This document shows, in pieces, positions 15,127 through 23,024 of a stretch of 64,000 nucleotides of DNA. How positions within the stretch are numbered: the first letter of the stretch is position 1; each line of letters begins with the position of its first letter. Position numbers and translations under genes: made by a program. Under the pieces are notes generated by a model. The model was not told where the DNA came from, did no database searches, and saw only the letters and a list, made by a program, of their open reading frames with translations. The stretch comes from Bacteroidaceae bacterium (lineage in GTDB: Bacteria > Bacteroidota > Bacteroidia > Bacteroidales > Bacteroidaceae), in assembly GCA_017448825.1 (NCBI GenBank), contig JAFSKR010000039.1, forward strand, positions 1 through 64,000, in the 5' to 3' direction.

Positions 15127-18100
15127 TTATGCCTTTGCAGGAGTCGTCTCTTCTTCTGCTTCCTTAATGCGAGCACCCATGACAAGGTATGCTGTAGGAG
15201 CAGCGATGAAGAGGGATGAGCTGGTACCTATGATGACACCAAGCATCATGGCGAAGGCGAAGGCACGGATGCTATCGCCACCCAACACGAAGATGACAAG
15301 CAGCACGATGAACGTAGATACCGAAGTATTGATGGTACGTGCGAGGGTGCTGTTCAAGGCATCATTGAAGACGCGTTGACGGTCACGCTTCGGGAAGTTA
15401 CGGAAGACCTCACGAATACGGTCGAAGATGACCACCTTATCGTTGATAGAGTAACCAATCACCGTCAAGATGGCACCGATAAACGTCTGGTCAACCTCAA
15501 GCGAGAAGCCAATCCAACCGTAGCAGAGGGAGAACATACCGATAACGAGCACGGTATCGAGCGTCAAAGCTACAATAGAGCCCACCGAGTAAGCCACGTT
15601 GCGGAAGCGAACGAGGATATAAACGAAGATGACTACGATAGCGAAGAGCACCGACAGAACGGCACCTCTCAAAATATCGGATGCAATGGCAGGACCCACC
15701 TTCTGAGAAGAAACAATGGAACCACCTGTACGGTTGTCGCGGTCAAGGAAAGCCTCTTCTGAAACCGATGCGTCCACCATACCACCATCGACAAATGCCT
15801 GATAGAGGAGAGACTCTATCTGAGCATCAGCCTCTGAACTGTTGTCAGCGATATTGAAGTTAGTTGACACACGGATGTTGTTGCCTTCAGTACCCAGTGC
15901 AATAACTGTTACGTTGATGGCCTCGTCGTTTTTGTTGTTAGCCTCAAACTGCTTCACGATAGCAGCCTTTACATCCTCTGGCTCAACCTGCTTCACAAAC
16001 TCTATCTTGTAGTTGCGACCACCCGTGAAGTCAATCGACTGACTCAAACCACGAACGGCGAAGCTGATAAGCACCACCACAAGAGCTGCACCGAAGCCGA
16101 TGAACGACTTCTTGTAGTTACCCATGAAGTTGTACTTGGTGTCCTTCATCATGTTCTGAGAGAACTTAGTGGTGAACTTCAAGTCTTGCCACTTGCCACG
16201 GTTGAGGAAATGCTCGTAGGCGATACGGGTCAACCATACAGCCGTGAAGAACGAACAGATGATACCAATCATCAGTGTGGTGGCGAAGCCCTTGATAGGA
16301 CCTGTACCGAAATTATAGAGAATGATACCTGTGAGGATAGTTGTCACGTTCGAGTCGAAGATGGCAGAGAAAGCGTTACTGTAACCTGCTGCAACAGCGG
16401 CACTGATGTTCTTACCTGCACGTCTCTCTTCTTTCGTACGCTCATAGATGAGCACGTTAGCATCGACCGCCATACCAAGGGTGAGCACCATACCGGCAAT
16501 ACCAGACATGGTGAGTGCGGCACCCAGTGAAGTGAGGATACCGAAAGAGAAGAAGAAGTTAAGCATGAGGGCGCAGTTAGCCACCATACCTTCACGCACA
16601 CCATACATCAGCACCATATAGAACATCAGCACGATGAAAGCGACGATACAAGAGATGAAACCAGCCTTGATGGACTGAGCACCGAGGGTAGGACCTACAA
16701 TGTCTTCCTGAATGATGCTTGCTGGAGCAGGCATCTTACCAGACTGAAGCACATTGGCCAAGTCCTTGGTCTCAGTGGTGGTGAAACTACCAGAGATTTG
16801 GGTGTTACCACCATCAATCTTGTTCATCACGTTAGGAGCACTATACACGAGGTTATCGAGAACGACTGCCACACAGTGGTTTACGTTTGCCTCTGTGAGT
16901 GCTGCCCACTTACGAGCACCTTCGGTGTTCATCTTCATGGTAACGATAGCGTTGCCATACTGGTCGAACTCGTCCTTTGCCTCGGTCACCACTTCACCCT
17001 CCAGAGGAGCACGACCGTTAGGACCAGTTGTACGGATAGCATACAATTCAAAAATCTTGCCTGCCTTATCCATCGATTTCACGCCCCACTTCAAAGAGAG
17101 GTCGGCGGGGAAAATCTGCTTTGCAACTTCTGAGTTAAGCAAAGCATTGATTTCAGCAGTATCAAGAGCTTGAGCAATACCAACCATACAACCACGCTGG
17201 GCACCTGTTGGCTGGAGCATAGCAAAGAGAGGGTTCTCCTTCTTTGCCTCCTCGGTCGCTTTCGACGTCTTGGCGGCAGCACCCTCTTCCACGTTCTTCA
17301 CCTGAGCAAGAACGCTGGCAGCACTGCTCTTGACGGAATCCAGCTGCTCTGCCACAGCTGCTGTATCGGCAGCCACAGAGTCAGTTCCTTCTTCAACTGT
17401 GCCACCGTTGCGCAATGCTGCATTGAGTTGAGAGAGATAAGGAGCCACCTGAGGTGCGTCGTAGGTCTCCCAAAACTCAAGGTTCGCGCTACCCTGAAGA
17501 AGTTTACGCACACGCTCTGGCTCCTTGATACCAGGGAGTTCCACCATGATGCGTCCGCTCTGACCTTCAATTTTCTGAATGTTAGGTTGAACCACACCGA
17601 AACGGTCGATACGCGTACGAAGCACGTTGAACGAGTTGTCAACAGCCTCTTCCACGCTCTGACGGAGAACTTTCTCCACATCAGCGTCGCTGCTGTTCGT
17701 GTTCACCTTGCCCTTCAGCTGCTGGGTGGCGAAGATAGTCGCAAGCGGCTTACCCGGCGCATTCTTTTTATAGGCACTGACAAAAAGTGTGATGAAATCG
17801 CTCTGACTTTCCTGTGCTTCCTTAGCTGCTTCGTCAACAGACTTGAGGAATGCTTCGTCAGTTTTGTGGTCCGCCAACGTCTTTACCACTTCAGGCACGC
17901 TCACTTCGAGGATGACGTTCATACCACCTTTCAGGTCAAGACCCAAACCGATGGCCGTTTCGCGACAATCCTTCAGAGTGTAGCTACCCAAGTAGAATGG
18001 AGTCGTGTTCAACGAGTCCAAGTACAACTCAGCCTGCTGCTCGTCCATCTTTGCTGCTTTGTCTTCCACATACTTGGTGGCGACAGAGAATGAAAGATAG

Positions 18101-18159
18101 AAGAGGCAGATGAGGGTCAACGCCACTGCTAAAAACTTTACAAATCCTTTGTTTTGCAT
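15127..18159 (-). CDS. secDF: Fused preprotein translocase subunit SecDF
   Basis: Membrane factor that uses the proton gradient to pull exported proteins through SecYEG. At 1010 residues it fuses SecD and SecF, as is usual in Bacteroidetes. SecD features: TM1 FLAVALTLICLFYLSFSVAT, LGLDLKGGMNVILEV, LRTRIDRFGVVQPNIQ, a large periplasmic domain, and the helix LGMAVDANVLIYERTKEE. SecF begins near residue 668 with its own TM1, GGRNYKIEFV and IGYSINDKVVIFDRIRE. A poorly conserved A/S/V-rich insert (about 290-330) lies in the periplasmic part. Followed by ddh. Confidence 0.97.
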   Translation of the reverse strand: MQNKGFVKFLAVALTLICLFYLSFSVATKYVEDKAAKMDEQQAELYLDSLNTTPFYLGSYTLKDCRETAIGLGLDLKGGMNVILEVSVPEVVKTLADHKTDEAFLKSVDEAAKEAQESQSDFITLFVSAYKKNAPGKPLATIFATQQLKGKVNTNSSDADVEKVLRQSVEEAVDNSFNVLRTRIDRFGVVQPNIQKIEGQSGRIMVELPGIKEPERVRKLLQGSANLEFWETYDAPQVAPYLSQLNAALRNGGTVEEGTDSVAADTAAVAEQLDSVKSSAASVLAQVKNVEEGAAAKTSKATEEAKKENPLFAMLQPTGAQRGCMVGIAQALDTAEINALLNSEVAKQIFPADLSLKWGVKSMDKAGKIFELYAIRTTGPNGRAPLEGEVVTEAKDEFDQYGNAIVTMKMNTEGARKWAALTEANVNHCVAVVLDNLVYSAPNVMNKIDGGNTQISGSFTTTETKDLANVLQSGKMPAPASIIQEDIVGPTLGAQSIKAGFISCIVAFIVLMFYMVLMYGVREGMVANCALMLNFFFSFGILTSLGAALTMSGIAGMVLTLGMAVDANVLIYERTKEERRAGKNISAAVAAGYSNAFSAIFDSNVTTILTGIILYNFGTGPIKGFATTLMIGIICSFFTAVWLTRIAYEHFLNRGKWQDLKFTTKFSQNMMKDTKYNFMGNYKKSFIGFGAALVVVLISFAVRGLSQSIDFTGGRNYKIEFVKQVEPEDVKAAIVKQFEANNKNDEAINVTVIALGTEGNNIRVSTNFNIADNSSEADAQIESLLYQAFVDGGMVDASVSEEAFLDRDNRTGGSIVSSQKVGPAIASDILRGAVLSVLFAIVVIFVYILVRFRNVAYSVGSIVALTLDTVLVIGMFSLCYGWIGFSLEVDQTFIGAILTVIGYSINDKVVIFDRIREVFRNFPKRDRQRVFNDALNSTLARTINTSVSTFIVLLVIFVLGGDSIRAFAFAMMLGVIIGTSSSLFIAAPTAYLVMGARIKEAEEETTPAKA

Positions 18160-18305
18160 TTTGTTGAATTGTTAAATTATTTTGATTGTTGTTATTATTT
18201 CTTCTTGTCAGAGTGCTTTGGTAAAGCCCACAAAAAGCCCAAAACACCACCCACGACACATCTTTAATATATAATAACGCGGAGAGTTCAAGGCAATTCA
18301 AGGTG

Positions 18306-18313
18306 CAAAGTTA
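18306..18313 (-). promoter_or_regulatory. secDF promoter, -7 box
   Basis: TAACTTTG on the minus strand, about 147 bases before the ATG, so secDF would have a long leader. No -33 box is clear. Confidence 0.5.
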
Positions 18314-18376
18314 GACATTTTTTTACAAAAAGGAAGAAAAACACATGAAAAATCTTCACATGAAAGCTCTTAGATG

Positions 18377-19456
18377 TCACTTTTCGCCCAATTTGATATA
18401 ACAATATATAGGATAATGGTCGCTTTCATCTATCGACTTGTCCACTCTCGCACCGTAAGCCATGATGTTTGGAGTTACAAAAATATGGTCAAGACGGAAA
18501 TACATCCCACTGCGATTGTAACTTGTACCTGCTCCGTTCCCTGTCCGAGTATAAGCATCGTCCAGGCACTGGGTCAAACGGTGGTGCGTATAGGAAATCG
18601 GCGAGGCGTTAAAGTCTCCACACGTCACGATATAACATCCTTCGTGCCTCTCCACAAATGCTGCGACCGAATCCGTCTGCATCCCACGAATAGAATCATG
18701 CTCAGCCAATTTCCCCGTCAAATTCATGTACTTCATCTCCGACCCATTCTGTTCCGGATGCCTATAATTCTGAATGATAGACTTGTAATCTTCCTTGTCT
18801 TCTGGACTCAATCGGTATGACTCCAGATGGTTGTTTATCAACATCAAGGTGTCTTCCCCCACCATGATATTGTACACAAAAGAGTAGTTTGTTTCCGTCG
18901 GATAATCTATCATTGCAATAGAATCTATCGGGAATTTGGAGAAACAAATCATATAATTGTCCGCTCTCAGTTCCAACTTATAATAGGGGTACAGCGTTTT
19001 GACACTATCGATGCAGGCATCTATCAGACTTTTTCTGGCTTCCTGTAAACAGATGACATCTGCCCCACTCGCCATCAGATAGTTCATGATGTTATTCTTA
19101 CCCCATTCGTCACTGGTGTCTTTGCCGAAGGCCATCACGTTGTACGACAAGATCTTTATGCTTCCGCTCGGGACATCAGTAGGCACATTCAACGGGAAAT
19201 ACGCCCTCACACTATCCGCACACAACAGCATACCCATCAGCGGCAAGACCGTCAATCGCCACTTAAAAATCAACCAAAACACCACAAACACGGCATCGGA
19301 AACCAAGAACACAGGGAACATCAATCCAAAGTATGACAGGTGGGCATGATGCTGTGGCGGCAAACATGATGTATAAGCACAAAAATTCATTGCCACTATC
19401 ACGAACAGATTAATGGCAATGAAAAGAATTAGCGGGATGGTCTTCAACAGTTTCAT
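18377..19456 (-). CDS. Membrane-anchored endonuclease/exonuclease/phosphatase family protein
   Basis: 359 residues. Three hydrophobic helices occupy about 5-95. They are followed by a DNase I-like hydrolase domain with the expected residues: SYNVMAFGK, the metal-binding glutamate in VICLQEAR, LINNHLES, GDFNASP and the terminal SDHYPI. The substrate could be nucleic acid, phospholipid head groups or inositol phosphates; the membrane anchor argues against chromosomal DNA. The start overlaps the rhomboid stop by 4 bases, so translation is coupled. Confidence 0.85.
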   Translation of the reverse strand: MKLLKTIPLILFIAINLFVIVAMNFCAYTSCLPPQHHAHLSYFGLMFPVFLVSDAVFVVFWLIFKWRLTVLPLMGMLLCADSVRAYFPLNVPTDVPSGSIKILSYNVMAFGKDTSDEWGKNNIMNYLMASGADVICLQEARKSLIDACIDSVKTLYPYYKLELRADNYMICFSKFPIDSIAMIDYPTETNYSFVYNIMVGEDTLMLINNHLESYRLSPEDKEDYKSIIQNYRHPEQNGSEMKYMNLTGKLAEHDSIRGMQTDSVAAFVERHEGCYIVTCGDFNASPISYTHHRLTQCLDDAYTRTGNGAGTSYNRSGMYFRLDHIFVTPNIMAYGARVDKSIDESDHYPIYCYIKLGEK

Positions 19457-20367
19457 TCCTCTCCCCTCATCCGTTTACTGGCGTTAAACAGGGTAGCCTT
19501 CTCGATGTCAGAAAGGTTCTGATAACCATTCTTACGGATTTTATCCAATATCTTGTCTATCTCATCACTCTCCTGACGCTTCCGCTCATTGTAGGCATGA
19601 TCCTCATAATTCGTTTCTCTCACATTCGTCACACGCATCTTGGGTTGGCGTTTCCCTACAAAGAACTTTTTCACCTTGTCCCACCATCCTTCCTCCTTGT
19701 CATAGTGAGTATTATACCCCGTGGAAGTTGTCCAGTAATTGCCCATGTCCCCTCTTGAGCGCTTCTTCTCCTGCGCTCTCCACAGGAACAGGATAACGAT
19801 TCCCACCAGAATGCCGCCAAGATGGGCGAAATGAGCCACACCGTCAACGGACGTGATGCCCAGAAACATCTCCACCAGCGTGTAGAACCCGACCAAATAC
19901 TTCAACTTGATGGGGAAAGGAATCGGGATAATGAACAATTTTGCATTGGGGAAGAAGAAAGCCGCAGCAGCCATCACGCCATAAATAGCACCTGATGCAC
20001 CTACTAATTGAGCAGGATAAATAATCCCCATCAGTGTACACAACTGGTTAATCAACGCACTACCCACACCACATAGAAGATAATAGTAAACAAAACGCTT
20101 CGTGCTGACCTGTTGTTCAACGGCATTGCCAAAAATCATCAAAGACCACATATTGAAAAACAGGTGCCACCATCCACCATGCATAAACATATAGGTGATA
20201 TATTGGTGAAGGGCAAAACGCCCTGTTCCAATTGGATGGAGAGCATTGAAATTAAGGAACCAGTCGGAGTGCCCATCAAGTGGGAACAATGGTGTTATCC
20301 AATAGGTAAGAACATAGAATACTATATTGACAATCAGTATAACCTTTACGGCAGGAGTCATTCTCAT
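19453..20367 (-). CDS. Rhomboid family intramembrane serine protease
   Basis: Cleaves transmembrane substrates within the membrane. The 304 residues have six hydrophobic helices in the first 195. The catalytic dyad is Ser125 in LVGASGAIYG and His182 in AHLGGILVG, with the GGWWHLFFNMWSL loop-1 motif upstream. A basic soluble tail of about 100 residues follows (RKRQESDEIDKILDKIRKNG). It is cotranscribed with the EEP hydrolase gene. Bacteroidetes often carry two rhomboid genes at this spot; only one is here. ATG at 20361 is an alternative start. Confidence 0.93.
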   Translation of the reverse strand: MRMTPAVKVILIVNIVFYVLTYWITPLFPLDGHSDWFLNFNALHPIGTGRFALHQYITYMFMHGGWWHLFFNMWSLMIFGNAVEQQVSTKRFVYYYLLCGVGSALINQLCTLMGIIYPAQLVGASGAIYGVMAAAAFFFPNAKLFIIPIPFPIKLKYLVGFYTLVEMFLGITSVDGVAHFAHLGGILVGIVILFLWRAQEKKRSRGDMGNYWTTSTGYNTHYDKEEGWWDKVKKFFVGKRQPKMRVTNVRETNYEDHAYNERKRQESDEIDKILDKIRKNGYQNLSDIEKATLFNASKRMRGEE

Positions 20368-20400
20368 ACACTTCTATACAAATATTTATATTTACTATTC

Positions 20401-20484
20401 ATGACGGACGACGCACAATGGGGCTAACGCGATGCTTGCTGGCCAGATGGTTTGTCATCCATCGTACATCACACATCGTACATT
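20401..20484. repeat. GGCTAACGCGATGC repeat, copy 2
   Basis: The 14-base core at 20422-20435 equals that at 2682-2695. In both copies ATGG follows the core at the same distance and GTACATT motifs lie further on. The flanking inverted repeat seen in copy 1 is not preserved. Confidence 0.5.
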
Positions 20485-20498
20485 GCTTTTATCGACTG

Positions 20499-20506
20499 CA
20501 AAATTA
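20499..20506 (-). promoter_or_regulatory. Rhomboid-EEP promoter, -7 box
   Basis: TAATTTTG on the minus strand; a TTTG lies 23 bases upstream, slightly too far. Located just beyond the repeat. Confidence 0.4.
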
Positions 20507-20588
20507 GGGTTTTTCTTCCTATTTAAGGGCAAAACAGGCGGAAATGAGGCTTTTTTTCACTTTTTTCAACTTTTTTTTGCCAAAAATG

Positions 20589-20619
20589 TTTGTTTTAGAA
20601 AATATATCTCATATCTTTG
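20589..20619 (+). promoter_or_regulatory. HU gene promoter
   Basis: TTTG at 20589-20592, 19 bases, TATCTTTG at 20612-20619. Confidence 0.75.
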
Positions 20620-20734
20620 CAACGAAACTGCGGGCAAAGACATCCATTTGAACCGTAGTCACTTGACAAATACACGCTAATTACAGTTACCAAAACAACT
20701 AAATTTTATATAAACCTAAATTATTCACGCTTTT

Positions 20735-21007
20735 ATGAACAAGACAGAACTCGTTAGCTCTATCGCTGCAAAGGCAGGACTGAGCAAGTCAGATGCAAAG
20801 AAGGCACTTGACGCAACCATTGAAGCAATCGCCGATGCACTCAAGGCTGGTGACAAGGTTTCACTCGTAGGTTTCGGTACATTCGCCGTTGCAGAGCGTC
20901 CAGAGCGCCAGGGCATCAACCCTGCCACTAAGGCTCCTATCACCATCGCTGCAAAGAAGGTTGCCAAGTTCAAGGCTGGAGCTGACCTCGACAACGCTAT
21001 CAACTAA
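20735..21007 (+). CDS. hup: HU family DNA-binding protein
   Basis: Small nucleoid protein that bends and compacts DNA as a dimer. The 90 residues are canonical: helices MNKTELVSSIAAKAGLSKSD and AKKALDATIEAIADALKAGD, the turn VSLVGFGTFAV, the DNA-binding arm ERPERQGINPATKAPITI and the C-terminal helix. Monocistronic, with a full promoter, a long leader and two hairpins downstream, as suits an abundant protein. Confidence 0.97.
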   Translation: MNKTELVSSIAAKAGLSKSDAKKALDATIEAIADALKAGDKVSLVGFGTFAVAERPERQGINPATKAPITIAAKKVAKFKAGADLDNAIN

Positions 21008-21032
21008 TCAGCATTGTCACAAAACAACACAA

Positions 21033-21068
21033 AAGGGCATCTCGTTATCAAATAATGAGGTGCCCTTA
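21033..21068 (+). terminator. HU terminator hairpin
   Basis: A 16-bp stem (21033-21048 with 21052-21067) containing two G-T pairs; only a short T run follows. Confidence 0.55.
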
Positions 21069-21102
21069 TGTGTTTACAATCACTACGGGGAATGGAATGA
21101 TA

Positions 21103-21143
21103 AGACATCGGGGAAGACCTATATGGTCTTCCCCGATGTCTTT
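21103..21143. terminator. Second hairpin between HU and cpsB-like gene
   Basis: Perfect 17-bp stem (21103-21119 with 21125-21141), loop TATAT, followed by TTTATAT on the plus strand. Placed to separate the two convergent units. Confidence 0.65.
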
Positions 21144-21164
21144 ATATGGGTTTTATGAAAAACG

Positions 21165-21887
21165 CTAAGAGATAAAATTCTGTATGCCTGGGAGTTGCTC
21201 CACGCTTTCTTTCCTCAAGGCATTCGCGTTGACGGCCTCCTTAAAATGATTCAACCGATGAAGGTCTGAACCAAAGAAACTGTAATAGCCTTTCGCCAAC
21301 AATGTCCGCGCTTTTTCCTGGGCAACCTTTCCATATCCTCCAGCCAGCGAAACAAGGTTCATCTGGAGCTTCACGTTTCTTGAAACCAGATATTCATAGT
21401 CTTTCTCTTCCATGTACTGATACCGCTCTGGATGGGCAAGGATAGGTTGAAAGCCCGCTTCTCGAATCGCCTTCAGGGTACCATATAGGTTGATAGGAGG
21501 TTGAAAGTAAGAAGTCTCCACCAGCAGATGGTCGCCCATGGGCCCTATAGGCAAAAGGTCCTTTGCTGCAAAACGTTCATCAAACAAATTATCCAGCATA
21601 TTCTCTGCTGCCAGATTCAACTTCACGGAACCGCTGTAGGCTTCCGTCAGTTCTGCATAGCGTGCGCGAAGCTCTTCCGTCGTATTGGGAATATCCTCCA
21701 TGATGTGAGGAGTCAACCACACCTCATTAATGCCTATCTCTTCATAATACTCCAACACAGCAAGAGCATCCTCCATGCGGGGGATTCCATCGTCAACGCC
21801 TGGCAGAATGTGGCTGTGCCAATCCGTTGCGCCTTTGAGGATGCCTGTGCTAAGAAGCTTCTTTTTGGTATTGAAGAGAGAAAACAT
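21165..21887 (-). CDS. CpsB/CapC-type tyrosine-protein phosphatase
   Basis: Metal-dependent PHP-fold phosphatase that in other bacteria dephosphorylates the capsule tyrosine kinase. The 240 residues carry the metal-binding motifs TDWHSHILPGVDDG, VWLTPHIMED, AENMLD, ILAHPERYQ and FFGSDLHR. It is the last gene of the SLBB-Wzz-CpsB operon, 26 bases after the Wzz gene. No matching kinase is in the window, and the Wzz protein here lacks a C-terminal kinase domain, so its substrate is not evident. Confidence 0.9.
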   Translation of the reverse strand: MFSLFNTKKKLLSTGILKGATDWHSHILPGVDDGIPRMEDALAVLEYYEEIGINEVWLTPHIMEDIPNTTEELRARYAELTEAYSGSVKLNLAAENMLDNLFDERFAAKDLLPIGPMGDHLLVETSYFQPPINLYGTLKAIREAGFQPILAHPERYQYMEEKDYEYLVSRNVKLQMNLVSLAGGYGKVAQEKARTLLAKGYYSFFGSDLHRLNHFKEAVNANALRKESVEQLPGIQNFIS

Positions 21888-21913
21888 AGGCGAGGTTTAT
21901 GATGTCAACGAAC

Positions 21914-23017
21914 TTACGAGAGTCCGAGAAGAGGTTTCAACTGGTCTTCCTTATAAAGAATCCATACAGAAGTACCCAAGAAGGCGACAAAGAGGAAGAC
22001 AAGTACTATCTTGATGCGCGGGGGACCCGATTTTTTCACAGGAACCGTTGCCCTTTGCAATGTTGTGAAAGATGGAGTCTCTTCCTGCACCTTCGCTTCT
22101 GCCGCCATCACGGCCTGTGCAACTGTATTATAGCGATTATACTTCAACTGCATCTCATTCTCCAAGTCTATCAGCTTCGTTCGCGCACTTTGCAGCACCA
22201 TATCCTGATTGGCATCTGCATAGTCGGAGTATGCTCTACGCGCCTCATCATAACGCTGTTTTGCCTCAACCTCCTGACGAAGATTGTACTCATAATCTAT
22301 ACGCGCCTTCTTTGTTCGATAGTCTGTAATAAAGTCTTGCAAACGAGCCTGCACGGAGTCTGCCATGGTGGCACAAATAAGCGGGTCTTGGTCGGTCACA
22401 TCAATGGTTATCACCAGCGTCTTGTCATCCACATCACACACCACCTTTTTCTCCAACATCTTCACAATACGCGCTTGGGCTTTCGTCAATTGGAACGGAT
22501 CGATGGTCTTCTTCAGCTCTGTTGAATCTTCCTCGACGAATAATGATACGAGGGAACCTATCGTACTTCCAATGGCAACACTCCACCAAGGATGCTTCTG
22601 CTCATCCTTCAAGTAATCATAATAGGTCATGATACGGGTACTGTCTTTCTTGTGAACAGGCACATTGAAGAGACTGACCTTAAAATCTGAAGAGTTAATC
22701 AACTCGGGATACAGTGTGGGGTACAAAGCTTCTGAATTACCTGTCGTCTTGGCACCCATCTTCATGCCGAACTGGGCAGCAAGTGAACTAAGAGAACCAC
22801 TGCTACGCGTCGTGGATAACTCTGGAGCAAGAATAACCTCACAAGTATAAGTTTTGGGCAATGACAGGGCACAGACACAAGCCACGACAAAAGCGATGGA
22901 CAACACTTTGTAATACCGTCTCTTATGCTTCAGCAAAGTTTGGAACAATTGTCCGAAGTCAATATGGCTCTCTTCTTCCTCTTCTTGAGGTTCTATATAC
23001 TGCTTTTTTTCATCCAT
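21914..23017 (-). CDS. Wzz-type polysaccharide chain-length/export co-polymerase
   Basis: 367 residues with two membrane helices (about 36-56, LSIAFVVACVCALSLPKTYT; and about 336-356, IVLVFLFVAFLGTSVWILY) enclosing a periplasmic domain with long coiled-coil helices (VEAKQRYDEARRAYSDY). Proline-rich VPVKKSGPPR precedes the second helix, as in Wzz proteins. There is no Walker-type kinase domain. It would set chain length or couple export of a polysaccharide together with the SLBB protein, whose gene stop lies 7 bases upstream of this start. Confidence 0.88.
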   Translation of the reverse strand: MDEKKQYIEPQEEEEESHIDFGQLFQTLLKHKRRYYKVLSIAFVVACVCALSLPKTYTCEVILAPELSTTRSSGSLSSLAAQFGMKMGAKTTGNSEALYPTLYPELINSSDFKVSLFNVPVHKKDSTRIMTYYDYLKDEQKHPWWSVAIGSTIGSLVSLFVEEDSTELKKTIDPFQLTKAQARIVKMLEKKVVCDVDDKTLVITIDVTDQDPLICATMADSVQARLQDFITDYRTKKARIDYEYNLRQEVEAKQRYDEARRAYSDYADANQDMVLQSARTKLIDLENEMQLKYNRYNTVAQAVMAAEAKVQEETPSFTTLQRATVPVKKSGPPRIKIVLVFLFVAFLGTSVWILYKEDQLKPLLGLS

Positions 23018-23024
23018 GTCTAAT

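Larger units (their letters stand above)
20368..20734. other. Gene-free divergent region between rhomboid and HU genes
   Basis: Holds a dispersed repeat (20401-20484), a candidate rhomboid promoter (20499-20506), an A/T-rich stretch and the HU promoter (20589-20619) with a leader of about 110 bases. No coding signal found. Confidence 0.7.
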